DNA of 64,000 bases, from the NCBI GenBank assembly GCA_017979445.1, contig CM030715.1, forward strand, positions 33,787,756 to 33,851,755, read 5' to 3'. Source of the stretch: Akebia trifoliata (taxonomy: Eukaryota > Streptophyta > Magnoliopsida > Ranunculales > Lardizabalaceae). Positions 44,683 through 56,385 of this stretch are shown piece after piece (position 1 is the stretch's first letter; each line of letters starts with the position of its first letter). The translations under genes and the position numbers were made by a program. The notes under the pieces were generated by a model. The model did no database searches and was not told the origin of the DNA. It worked only from the letters and a program-made list of their open reading frames with translations.

Positions 44683-44836
44683 TTTAAACCTCTTTTTGTC
44701 CAGCCCATAAAAAAAAAATCTGATCTTTTATCCAAATTCCAATCACCAACTCATTACTTTTTTTTCAAGCAAGGAAAAATAGTTTTGTTGGGATGATGCC
44801 CAATTCCAAGGCTCCAACCAAGCCAAAGTGAAAATA

Positions 44837-44951
44837 GTCAGCCCATTAATTTATGTTCCTCAAGCTTGAGCCCCTCTCAAGTGCACAGGTCTTAGTCAGC
44901 CCATTAATTTATGTTCCTCAAGCCTGAACCCCTCTCAAGTGCACAGGTCCA
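44837..44951. repeat. 58-bp direct tandem duplication
   Basis: Two adjacent near-identical copies (44837-44894 and 44895-44951) of a unit starting GTCAGCCCATTAATTTATG. The paralog at 8488 has a single copy, so the duplication is recent and local. Confidence 0.85.
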
Positions 44952-45600
44952 AAATTTTCAAATATGTCTGCGCAAAGCCTATGGTCCAATGAGTTGTGCA
45001 CATAATATCTAATATGTCCCTATATTTATTTGTGTAAGAAAAACAAAAATAAAATGTGAGAAATTTTTCTACCATTGTTGGTTATGGGAATCACAACTTA
45101 AGGCCATTGGTTCAAGATGAGCCCACTAGAGCCCAATAAAGGTCATTGCCAATGACTATTCCTACAAAGACGTCAGCATTGATCTTGTTTGTTCTGGTCC
45201 ATTGTAGACCATTTCTTTATTTTATCATTTTCAGATTAAAATCAGTTAGCTTTCAATCTAACCTAAAATCGATAATTGGCCCATCCGAGTTGAGCGTATC
45301 GCTCCTACACACAAGAACATATTGTCTATATCTCTCTCAGGAAGCAATCAAGAAGAATTCTTCTTTTCATCATTGGAATGGCATTGATACTGATATTCAT
45401 TTCATGACAAACACGATGAACAATTCAATCATTGAAGTGAGGATTGTTCATATCTAAATGTAATCGATTGCAAGTTCTTTATTCACAGGATCGTGCGATT
45501 GTGGACGGGTGTTAGAGAATCGGTTAATGTATTGTATTACAATGTATGTAAAAGTACCAAATCATCGTTAGCATTAGATCAAGTTGTTAACCACCTTCTT

Positions 45601-46822
45601 TATTAACTAATAATCTCACCACCAGATATGATTGATCTAGGTGGGTTTTTAGTTTATCTCAATTCTTGTCAGGTCAAAGGATAGACACTTTAGTCAAGCC
45701 TTACATTGAGGTGTACATATGTTGAACATCTTGATTTGATTTGATTTGATTTGAAGGCATAATCCAAATTTAATGAGCCTTATCCTAAGATGTAAACCTC
45801 AAATGCCTTTCAAAACATTGATCCTCACAATAAATCAATTCATCCTGAGAAGCCTGTCTTGAAATTCATGTTGGTGACGATGATCAACTTGGTGAGAGCC
45901 GGATAAGGGCAAGAAGGGGCAGTAGCTCCCCCCTACACCCACATACTTTTTTATTTTTTTGTTATATAGATACCTCTAAGCATTTGGGTGAATACTTGAG
46001 ATACCCATGTTTTCAATTTGATCACAGCCCTTTCCCCCTATGTTTTGGTGAATATTTGAGATACCGTTGTGTTTTCAAACATGCCCCCTTTGACCGATAA
46101 AATTGATAACAGCCCTTTTGACAATTTTGTGAATATTTGACATGATGGCCTTACTTGGTACACTACAAATCATTTATATTTGCAAATGATTTGCACTGGC
46201 AATGAATGATTTACTATTGCTTGGGAACCATTGAAAAATCTATTGCGAATCTTTTTTAATGATTAGTTGATCTCTGCAATAAAAAATTTCATTGTGATTT
46301 TGCAAATGATTTGCGGTACTTCTTGTGCTGCAATTTCTTAAAAATTTATGTAATTCATGCAAATTTTGTGCAATGCTAATCATTTGTATTGTGTAACAAA
46401 GCCTCAATACAATAGATTTAAGAAAACTATTCGCATTTGTAAATGATTTGTTGCAGACCTAGCACGGCCGACATGTATTTTCAAATGTACCTCTTTGACA
46501 TTGTTGCAACCCCCCTCCCCCAAAAAAGAAAAAAAAAAAAACACAAAAACTCGTAATTTTTCTATCCGACTCATACTAGTCAATTTCAATTTCTTCGACC
46601 TCTATAATAGATTAATTTTAATCTATTTAACCTTATCTTCAATCGATCACTTTGAATCTCACATTAATCCTTTATTGGAAATCGTAGAATTTTCCTTCAA
46701 ATAACGTCATCATTTTCTATATCAAAAAATCAATCTTGTTATTTAGGTTTGATGATTAAAGTAGATTAATATTCAGGTTATAGACGAAGTTTAAAAAGAA
46801 AAAAAAATTACCCAAAGAGTTG
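45601..46822. other. Duplicated spacer then unique AT-rich DNA, no gene
   Basis: 45601-46550 matches 8890-9840, including a copy of the 263-bp MITE at 46153-46402 and the CACTA-empty AAC site at 45605-45607. From about 46555 the sequence departs from the module. No gene. Confidence 0.6.
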
Positions 46823-48463
46823 TGTAGACACCCAAATTTGAGCGGGCCCTTGACGCAAAGTGCCCAAAAATAGCAAAAATCGGAATGGGCTTCGAAGCCC
46901 AAACCTACAAAAATCTAATAAATTTTGTCATCTTATTTTTAATAAACGACCCAAGGCCCTTCACGTGGCCCACGGACCAAATCCCTTACCCAACTCAACT
47001 CAATCCAACATAAGCCCAAATCCATTATCCAAACCTATTCAACTCGACCCAAACTCATTCCTATTCAACCAACAACCGAAGCCCAACCAAACACTCTACC
47101 CAAGTCCAAACCATTTAACCCAAGCCCAATTCTCTACCCAAGCCCAACATCACAACCAATCACCACAATCATCAAGGTGTGATCCATGTCATCACCCCCT
47201 TTCACCTCTCTCATCTAATCAAATCAACCAACTCCATTACTTCTCTCCAAAAATTAATTCAACCCATAACCCTATCATAACCTATCATATCCATTCTCTC
47301 AAATCAAACACTTATAACCTATCACCCTCCCCTAATCTACCCCCATCATTCCTTACAAAACCTATCTCTACAATCTACACCTATACCCATCCTCTCAAAT
47401 CAAACACCCATCCTTTCATATCAATTCATCTCAACCCTTCATTTCCACCCACTTTGACACTTGTCATCATCTCCCTCACCCTCCCAAAATATCATCAACC
47501 ACCTCATTAAATCACTCATTCTCTTAAATCAAACATCATTTAATCACAACTACTACCTTAAACTCACCTCACCAAACACTCAACCCAAATGGGTTGGGTT
47601 GGATCCAAACCATTTGGGTCAAAACTCACCCATTTAACCTTCTTACACAAATACCCCTCAAGCCCCATCAATTTACACATACCCTTCTCTTAAACCCCAC
47701 ACCATTCTACCACTTCTCATTATTTCACCCAATTCTACCCCTCAAAATAACTCACAACCTCTATAAAAACCCCATCACTCTCAACTCTCAATCCCTAATG
47801 AAAATTTGACAAAAAACTCTAAAAAATCACAACTCACCTCAACTCTCTACTCTTACTCTACTCTCAACACCCAACTCTCAACTCTCAACTCTCAACTTTC
47901 TCTCAAACAAGTCAAGCAAGGAAAAAAGAAATCAAAGAAAGTCAAAGGAAGTCAAGGAAGGAACAAGGTGGGTTTGGACCAAGAACACCCCCCTCAACTT
48001 CTCTCCTCTACTCTTCCCTTTCTCTACACTTTTGCACACACCACTATGGTCTAAATCACCCAAGGGCCCCTTCTTCATAAGGGTGCCCTCAATGATTTGA
48101 ACCTATATCGAAAGCCCCTTACACTTGAGGGCACACATCAAATGTTTTTTTTTTCTTTTTTTTTTCTTTTAATTTCATTTTCTTTATTTTAAAAAACTGA
48201 ATCCGAGGTTACCACCTATGGTGGATGGAGTAAGGTGCCTAACACCTTCCCTACTCCATAAATGGACCCCCTTACCTTGAATCAAGGTTGGACCAAATGT
48301 GCTCTATCCATATGTGAGTCATCAAATGTCTAAATGACATGTTTTTCAAAAAATACAAATTCGGGTGACCATTCACACCCAATTCCGCATTTGAATGGTG
48401 GCGACTCCAAAACACCCCAAAGTGGAGGGATGTTTTTAAAACTTTGAAAATCCCGTGTCCACA
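46823..48463 (+). mobile_element. Solo LTR, 1,641 bp, 5-bp TSD AGTTG
   Basis: Begins TGTAGACACCCAAATTTGAG and ends ATCCCGTGTCCACA, with AGTTG on both sides (46818-46822 and 48464-48468). It matches the termini and GGTGGCGACTCC motif of the solo LTR at 41250-43467 but lies in the opposite orientation. The plus strand is pyrimidine-rich with CAACTCT repeats near 47870, so the Pro/Ser/His-rich frames within it are compositional artefacts. There are no internal retroelement genes. Confidence 0.85.
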
Positions 48464-48473
48464 AGTTGAATAT

Positions 48474-48990
48474 GACTAGTGTTAGGAAGAGAAATCAAAA
48501 GGTTATTCGTTTCAAGTTAAAGAAAAATGTGTTGTGATCATTTTACATTAATCATTTAGAGAAGACCGAGATCAAAGGGCCATGTAGGAGTTTTGGTAAA
48601 TATTTGAGATACTCTATGGTGCCCCCTTGAATTAGGTCTTCTCTAATAGACTAGTGAGAAATGACGTAAATTTTATTTTCTTCAAACTCTAACTAAAAGT
48701 CCTTGAATTTTCTCCCCAACAACCCCCCATCCAAAGGGTTGAAGATGACTAGTGTTAGGAAGAGAAATCAAAAGGTTATTAGTTTCAAGTTGAAGATAGC
48801 ATATTGTTATCATTTTACATTAATCTATTAAAGAAGACCGAGATCAAAGGGTCATGTAGGCGTTTTGATAAATATTTGAGATACTCTACTGTGCCCCTTG
48901 AATTAGTTCTTCTCTAATAGACTGGTGAGAAATGACGTAAATGCTCTTTTCTTCAACTTCTAATCAAAAGGCTTTAAATTTCTTTGGGTT
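48474..48990. repeat. ~273-bp direct tandem duplication, two copies
   Basis: Copy 1 (48474-48746) and copy 2 (48747-48990) both start GACTAGTGTTAGGAAGAGAA and share GAAGACCGAGATCAAAGGG and AATAGACTAGTGAGAAATGA-type blocks. They are diverged by several percent and small indels. The GTTGAA(T/G)AT before each copy shows that the solo LTR landed just at the left edge of this array. No coding signal. Confidence 0.8.
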
Positions 48991-51404
48991 TGCAATTTTT
49001 AATGAAAATCATTTTCTCACCTGTTCTCCAAGTCAATAAATATATTCAAGTCAGGGTCGGTTTCCAAGTTTTAAAACATAATATCAACTATTAACTTAAT
49101 AGTTGTGTTGCATAGGATAGTAGGATACCATTGTTAAATTCTTAATTATATTATTTAATTAACATTATCTTTTAAGTAAGTAAAGATCGATTCAAAGGGA
49201 AAGGACCGACCAATCACAAAGGGGACTAAAGTCTTAATAGTGTGTGCCTTTTAATAATTTGGGATCATCCTCTTGTACTAAGTAAACAAAAGAGTTTAAT
49301 TAACTAATGATTCAGATACCTCATATATGTACTTTGATAGGGGAACACATCAAAGATCTCCAATTGGAGGATTATATCAAACAAAAATTGCCACCAATGC
49401 CGTATTATTTATAATAATAATACAAAGTCTTTGAATCCTTTTTATTATTAATAATTAATAAAATAATATGTATCGAATGATTGTGATTCTTGAAGAACCA
49501 CGTTTTCTTGCTTGCATATGAAAATTTAAAGGGTTACGTACTGAAGTATACAAGTTGCCATTAACGTTATAGAATGGCTTAAGATTAGATTCAAAAAATA
49601 TTTATAAAGAAATTCCAAACTATTTACTTATCAACAACAAATGTTCAATTCCACCAAATAAATAAAAAGAGTCGTGATAATATGACGCCCCCCATTAAAA
49701 CATGGTACTATCACAAAACCGTAGATCATTAGTCTCGAGATACACAAGAATTTTTTTTTATGATTATGTGTATCCCAAGGTAATTGATTTACAATTTTGT
49801 GATGAGGACGTAGGGGGGTGTGTGTCAAAAGGGGACATCAGAAAATCATTACACCAAATATATATATATATATATGTAACTGATGCCATGTTATGCATAG
49901 TCATAGATGTTTTCACTTGCATCTCGAGAAAAAGCATCTATGGCATTGCCACATCAACTCAGTGTCGATTGTAGTGTCTTGCGAAGTCACCCTAGCACTC
50001 TTCAAACTATTTAAATTAATAACAAAAATGTTTCTTTCTAAATGGTAAAAAACTATTGGTAATTATCGGAAATACCCCTAATATTAATTTGGTGAAATAT
50101 AAATGTTTCCCTTGTTATTTAACTGTTTATTTTTAAAATAAAAATAATTTTCACGTATAATGAAAAAAAATGTGATTTGGTAAACATTTTGGAATGTGTA
50201 CTGCGCTGAAAATTTCAACATATCTCATTAAAGAATTTTGGGATAATAATTTTCAATATGAAATTCCATAATCTCTCTCTTCAATAAAACAAAGGAAAAA
50301 GGGAGAAGAATCCATTTATCAGTGAGGATGTCATAAGAAAATATTAGTGTGGCAATAGAATTTTTATAAATTTATTAAGATAACAAATGTCCTGAGATTT
50401 TTGGTGGCAGTAACAAGCTTGTAGTGTACTTGCAAAAATTCCCGAAATACTTCATATTTCCATCAAAGAATATAAATGAAGAGGCATCAACTAACGATTT
50501 GATTTTACTTTAGATGGCTATAAGCCTATAACATGTATGAGAATTGGTGTGGCTACAAGGAAAATTTCGTCTATTCTCCAATAAAAAAAATTACAATTAT
50601 AAATATTTATTCCATTAATGGATGCTATGTCAAAGGGTTTTCTTATTGGATTGCTTAAGAAAAAGGTTTTCGTTGAAGAATTAATCAAAATAAAACAAAT
50701 AAAATAACTCCACTAAAAATTGTCTCATTCTGATAATTATAAATAAAGAACAAACAAAAGACCTTTATTTTAATGGGTTGTTTTATAAAGGAATTAGTTG
50801 ACATTGGAGTTGTCCTCTGAAGTTTAAACTTCTATGCCAAATTTCTTTACTAATTATTTTATTAATTTAAATAAATAAACTAATTAATTTTGGTTATAAT
50901 TTTTAGTCAGCTTGTTTATTTTTATTTATTAAAAAAAAAAACACTAGTGGTATCGCACATGAATCTTAAATTCCATGGGAATTAATCATGACATAATAAA
51001 AAATGTGACTCGTTTGATTGTTTTGTTTAGAGGATGTTTTACCAAAATGGGCGAGTCTTTTGTTGAAGTTAATTACCGGCATAAACTTATTTTCAAAGTA
51101 TGTATCAATAAGAATATATATATGTTTGGGTATTTATATATTTTTACCAAAAGGGTACTTATTGTATGATCACTTTTGTGGTTTTATTTTTATACACTTA
51201 CCCTTTTAGAAAAAATCAGTCCATTTGTATGAAATTTAGAAGAAGGTATAAAGGTAAATTCAGTCAAATATACCCATTTTGATACAACTAAATAAATACA
51301 AAAAATGCATATACATATTTTGACTAATACTTTAAAACCACATCTAACCATTAATTTGAGAATTATACATGTCCATTCTATATTTTCCCCTTGCTTATAT
51401 ATAT
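48991..51404. other. AT-rich intergenic DNA, no gene
   Basis: No credible coding segment on either strand. It includes GATCGATTCAAAGGGAAAGG (about 49188), resembling a motif in the 4583-6369 insertion. It also holds a decayed hairpin at 49690-49830, an (AT)n tract at 49860-49876 and a degraded MULE-type hairpin at 49880-50005 (CATAGATGTTTTCAC facing AAAAGCATCTATGGC). Confidence 0.5.
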
Positions 51405-51725
51405 ATATATAATAGGTTGTTCTGTAGCTAAGATTCCTCACCAAAGTGTTTTGTCCTATATAGTCTAAAAGTTTCGGAATGGACTGATTTTTTTGTGAGA
51501 TTGATCTCTATAGTAAGGAGATCGTCATCACAAAAAAACAAGTCTAGTATGAAAACTTCTCACCCCATAAAAATTATCTACAAATTAATGATAAAAAATT
51601 AATGGCTTTAAACTATTTTTATGGGGTTAGAAATTTTAGATTGAGCTGATATTTTGTGAGGATGATCTCTATGATCATATTCACAAAAAATCAACCCAAT
51701 CCAAAACTTTTGACACATATATGAT
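51405..51725. repeat. Diverged hairpin MITE relative
   Basis: Contains TTTCGGAATGGACTGATTT and the opposed AAAAATCAACCCAATCC arms with GAGGATGATC-type hairpins, adjoining an (AT)n tract. The termini are not clear. Confidence 0.5.
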
Positions 51726-52402
51726 AATTTTTAGTTCTCTATCATTGACTATCAAACTAAAATCTTAAGGTATAAGGAATGCTAACATCCAAGACCTCAT
51801 GTAGACATTAACATTATTTACCATATTTTTTTCAATAATACCCCTACTCATTTTGTCTTTTAGTGAAAAAACAATAGTATATTAGTCTTTTTAGATAATA
51901 AATGTTATAGATACTTATTTGTTAGATTTAATGTTTTGTTTATAATAAGTACTTTTACAATTAATGTAAACAAACATTTATTATATAAAATACTAATATA
52001 TTCCTATCTTTTTTACTAAAAGACAAAATGAATATAAGTATAATTGAAGAAAAAAATTATGATGGACAACATATGCAACTATAGGGGAATACTAATGTTC
52101 GAGACATTTATTATATTGGTATTGATTACCAAAATATTTATTGCAAATAAGACATTTAAATTTAAAGATTAAAATACTTCAATATTTATTGTATTAAAAA
52201 ATAATATAGTCTTATCTTTTTTAATAAATATTTTTTAAAAAATAATTGATATTATTGAAAAGTACATGTGGTAGAGAGGTAAAAGAGGGACCTTAGCTAA
52301 CATTGTTCACTACATTCATTGTCCAATAATACTCTTCCCTATATTGTCTTTTAGTAAAAAAGACAAGGGAATATTGATCTTTTAAATATTTAATAATGAA
52401 TA
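51726..52402. other. AT-rich intergenic DNA, no gene
   Basis: Dominated by A/T runs. Repeated phrases such as TTTACTAAAAGACAAAATGA and their complements suggest old inverted repeats. Nothing coding. Confidence 0.45.
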
Positions 52403-52572
52403 ATGCTAAAGTCATTAAAATGTACATTGATTTTACATTTTGATATGGTGATGCACACATAACCATAGATATTTTTCATCGAGATACAAGTGAAAGCATC
52501 TATGGTTATGTGTGTGCCACCACATCAAAATGTCAGAATCAATGCACATTTTAATGTTACTCCAACATGACT
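52403..52572. mobile_element. Mutator-type hairpin MITE
   Basis: The inverted arms are GTCATTAAAATGTACATTGA and its complement ending TTAATGTTACTCCAACATGA. The inner stem is CATAACCATAGAT against ATCTATGGTTATG around a CATCGAGATAC loop. Same family as 4134-4312, 10334-10501 and 59510-59674. Flanking duplications are unclear here. Confidence 0.65.
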
Positions 52573-54975
52573 CTTAAATGATTGTTAACATAATATATGC
52601 TAATAACCTTTTAGTCTTTTGATTTAAATATTTTTTTCTACTAAATGTTATGCCAATAAATATCAACATAATAAATATATTTATTATATAAAAGACTAAC
52701 ATACCCTTATCTTTTACATTAGTGAAACAAAAATTGTGATAGAGAATGCTAACATTAAGAGGTAAAAAAGGAAATACAATAAAATTAGAGGGGTGGAGAG
52801 GAAATGCATTAAAATATGTCCTGCAAAAAGTATAGTTCAATCGAATGTTTAGTCCCCCTTAAAATTGTAGTTGATGGGCATTTATCTAAACAAAATTGTA
52901 ACAACCGTGAGACCCAACAACTGTGTTTTATATATATGAAAAGATATCAAAGGTGAGAATAAGTTTAAATTCAACAATCAAAGCTTTGATTGACCCCACA
53001 ATATTTGGTAGGTTCATTGGTTGTTTTCGCTTGATCTTTATGAGATTTGCTAATCTTTTTCCAGGTTCAAATCCTCTTCTCTAATTATTTAATTTATATT
53101 TTAAGAAAGATAATCAAATTCAAGTTGATTATTTTTCTCAACATCAAACAAATCATTCTACTTTTAAATTATTTATAAAAAGTTATTTTGCATAAATTAT
53201 TTATATATATTTGGAGGTTATTTGGATTAACTCCAAAGGAAAAGCTTAAAACAACCTCTTTGGTACTTCATAAAAGCAAGTTTGGAGCTCCCAATAAGAG
53301 TTTCTAATCAAAGTAGCCAATCCATACTTTACTTGATCATAAGTGAACTTTAACAAAGTTTAATTTTATTTTTGAATTGGTATGAAACACATTATCATGC
53401 AAATTAAAATAAATGTTAGTCTTGTTGATCGGGTCTTTTAGAGAGAAAAATAAAAGTGACGAGTGTTTCTAAAGGGCTCTTGTGTCTTTTTCTGACTTGA
53501 CCAATTTCTATCTTCAAAGCCCACACAACTACTTTTTATTCTGTTTGAATTCTTTACTATTTAAGGACGAACTTCAATTAGCAGTCCTTATCAAACAATA
53601 ATTGACATCTTATGAATCTCTCACATTCCAGAGCTGCCACATCATAAATGATCAATGGCCATCTTAACTCCACGTGTATACTCCATTATAAGGACAGTTT
53701 TGTTTGATCGTCCCTATTTGTTAATTCCATGTGTACAAATGGGAGACAATGTTGACATACTGATTTATTAGTTAAATTTTTTAGAATCACGCGATCCAAC
53801 AATTTTAAATTGGGAGCACCTACTACGAAGAGAGTAGTCCACTTCTTATTTTTAATTGTTTTACTTCAAACTTGTGACAATCTTACACAATGACTTAACA
53901 AGAAGAACAAACCACAAAAACAAACAAGCATAAAAAAAAAAAAAAGTCAATTGTTTCACATTATTAATGTAAATTAATCAACAATATAAATTATTGTCGG
54001 CTCTTGTAAAATTTGTAACTAGGGATATTCAATCAACAACTTTAGCAAAATTGGTTTTTCCGTGATGGAAAGATTAATATTATTTTACATGAAATTGCTA
54101 TGTTTATTAGCATTTGACTTTTAAGTTTAGCTATATGTTCACAACTATTTAACATTAGAAATAAAAGCTCAAAACAAGTCAGATGTTGAGAACATTTGTA
54201 TTTGATTTTGTTGGACAATCGTTTAAGTTCGTAATTGGATTTAGTTTGCACAAGAGAGTGACTAATAGAAAAGTATAGAGAGAGAGATGTATAATAATAA
54301 GGATATTTTGAATTTTTTTTTTTATTATTAAAAAAAAAAACTAATAAGTTGGTTTTTGAACTTTCACCTAAATCATTTAAAAAAGTTTACTTTAACAACA
54401 GTCAATGACATTGATATTTGTTAAATGGAAGACCACATCAAGCATTTGGCACGAGGAATTAAAGCAAAAAAAAAAAAAAAACCTTTTTACGTGCAAGGCT
54501 ATGATTTTGTCTATGCAAGGGCAACTAAGACCCTTATCGTTAGTTTGAGAAAAGAAATGTTGGGAGGGGTGGAGGCAATAGTGGTGGATTTTATTTTTTC
54601 GCCACTCATAATAGCTCATATATTCTTATAAATTTTAAAAATTCTTGTGGGGGAAAATACCCCCATTGTTCACTGTAAATCCACCCATGTTTGTCTATGA
54701 TCAGATCCCCTAAGTTGAGACCCATTGATTATTGGGTCGTGAACCCTTCCATATGCTTATTGTACTCATATTTTATATTAATAGATGATTTTCCTATCAA
54801 TCAAGCATATTTATTGATTTATATTCATCCCCAATCTGAATGATTGCGTGTTCTCACAACACTAGAATTAGATTGATCTCAGTAATTCTATTTACAAACT
54901 ACCCAATGTGATCCATTTTTATTACCTTTAATTATTTTCCACTCTTTGGTGAGGTTTATGATATCCAATTCCAAT
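52573..54975. other. AT-rich intergenic DNA, no gene
   Basis: I see no gene, RNA gene or clear repeat unit. A GGTTCAAATCC motif near 53064 resembles a tRNA B box, but no cloverleaf can be built around it. Confidence 0.45.
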
Positions 54976-55539
54976 TAGGGCTGCAACTAATGCGGGCTGA
55001 AGGGTAAATCCAAGTTCAACCCTAACTTAATCTTCTAAAATCGGGTTGAACTCGGATTAGCCCAAGCTAGGTAATTTTGATTAGTTGGACGGGTTGACTT
55101 TTTGAACATCTCTAATTTTATTTTAATCAATAAATAAATTTTATATCTTAGAAAAAAAAATACAATATAAAAAACAATTCACTAGTAAATAAAATCACAT
55201 GCAACCTCCAAATCCATCATTGAGATAATTTTTAGACAAATCATGCTTAATCAAAGCCCACGTTAATAATATCCAATTGTCCACAAGCCATAATAATAAG
55301 ATGAAATCAAAAAGTTAAATAAAAAATATATAATTACTATAAAAATATTTGTATATTAGTATATAGGCATTGGGTTCGGGTTGAGTCTGGTTGCTCGATC
55401 CCTCAATCCGAATTGAGGTCGAGTTGAGATATTTTAACCCAGACTCAACTTGTTTTCTACATAACTTAGCCCAAGCTCACCCATCAATCGGGTTGAGCCT
55501 AGATTGAATTTGGACCAACCCGTCCTGGTTGCCACCCTA
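54976..55539. mobile_element. Non-autonomous hAT-type element, 564 bp
   Basis: The ends TAGGGCTGCAAC and GTTGCCACCCTA are inverted copies of the kind common in plant hAT elements (TAGGG(T/C)GGCAA). The flanks ATTCCAAT (54968-54975) and ATTCTAAT (55540-55547) form an 8-bp duplication with one mismatch. The subterminal regions are rich in GGGTTGA/TCAACCC repeats. No transposase. Confidence 0.8.
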
Positions 55540-56248
55540 ATTCTAATCACACACAATTTTTTCATGGAATTTTTTGTAGCATCACCTATAGACCAATCAG
55601 ATGGTGACACATAGAATTCGGGGTCATATACCACTCACAAAATCCATTTTTATTTTGCAAGAGAATAAAAGAACAAGAGAGCATCGATTGCTCCATTGAC
55701 TCATTTGGATCAACTCTCCGATTTTGAGGAAAGAGTGAGCATAAGTTGTAGTCCCTTTAGAAGGAGCTAATAAGTGAATTTGGATTAAATTGGTATTTGA
55801 AAACCATGTTGGATTGCAAATTTACTAGAAGTAGTGGGCCAATCAATTACAGATGAGGCTGGGGAGTTGGCCTTCAATTCAACTCCTAGGTGTACAATAT
55901 CCAGCCATATTCAAATTATAATGCTTGTCTCTCTCGTGCCTCACATTGATTCCCCGACTTGATAGTTTGATTCCCATAATTTAATACTAATTTGACTCTA
56001 AAGCTTTTTAAATTTTAATAAATATGTAATTTGACCAAGCTTGTTAAAATGTTAAATGATACCAAACCAAACAAGCAAGAACCGTTATCACACTGATACT
56101 ATCTTGTTCGGCTTGTGTTGTGTGTGCTGGGATGTAACACGTCATAATTCATCATTTCTTTTTAATTTATTTGTTTATAATTTTGTTTAGTATATATGTC
56201 TTTTGAGTTCTGCCTTGCATGATTAATAATTATTATTAATCATTTCTT
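55540..56248. other. Upstream region of the MYB gene
   Basis: Intergenic. Near its end, 56221-56241 is the perfect palindrome GATTAATAATTATTATTAATC. No coding signal. Confidence 0.5.
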
Positions 56249-56257
56249 ATATATAAT
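56249..56257 (+). promoter_or_regulatory. TATA box of the MYB gene
   Basis: TATATATAA about 130 bp upstream of the ATG at 56386, followed by a pyrimidine-rich stretch (CTCTCCATCTACTCCCTCCC) typical of a plant leader. Confidence 0.5.
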
Positions 56258-56385
56258 ATTAAAGACAAGTTCATCATATAAATTAATTAATAAACAAAGT
56301 ACAACTAATCTCTCTTTAAATTCCACTCTCCATCTACTCCCTCCCTCACATTCACAAGTTGAGAATTCTTCCAAGTGGTGGACTG

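Larger units (their letters stand above)
44290..45600 (+). mobile_element. Ty1/copia remnant, best-preserved RNase H tail
   Basis: Paralog of 8190-8890. The 45146-45457 frame ends IDTDIHFMTNTMNNSIIEVR and then IVHI, matching the end of Ty1/copia RNase H. The LTR start TGTTAGAGAATC lies at 45510. The remainder is non-coding and interrupted by the MITE at 44459-44682. It is not a functional element. Confidence 0.6.

Noticed and set aside
46860..47510. 216-codon Pro/Ser/His-rich frame
   Set aside because: It lies wholly within the pyrimidine-rich solo LTR. Stop-free length follows from composition, and there is no domain.
53020..53085. Possible tRNA gene around GGTTCAAATCC
   Set aside because: Only a B-box-like motif is present. 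I could not pair an acceptor stem or D arm.
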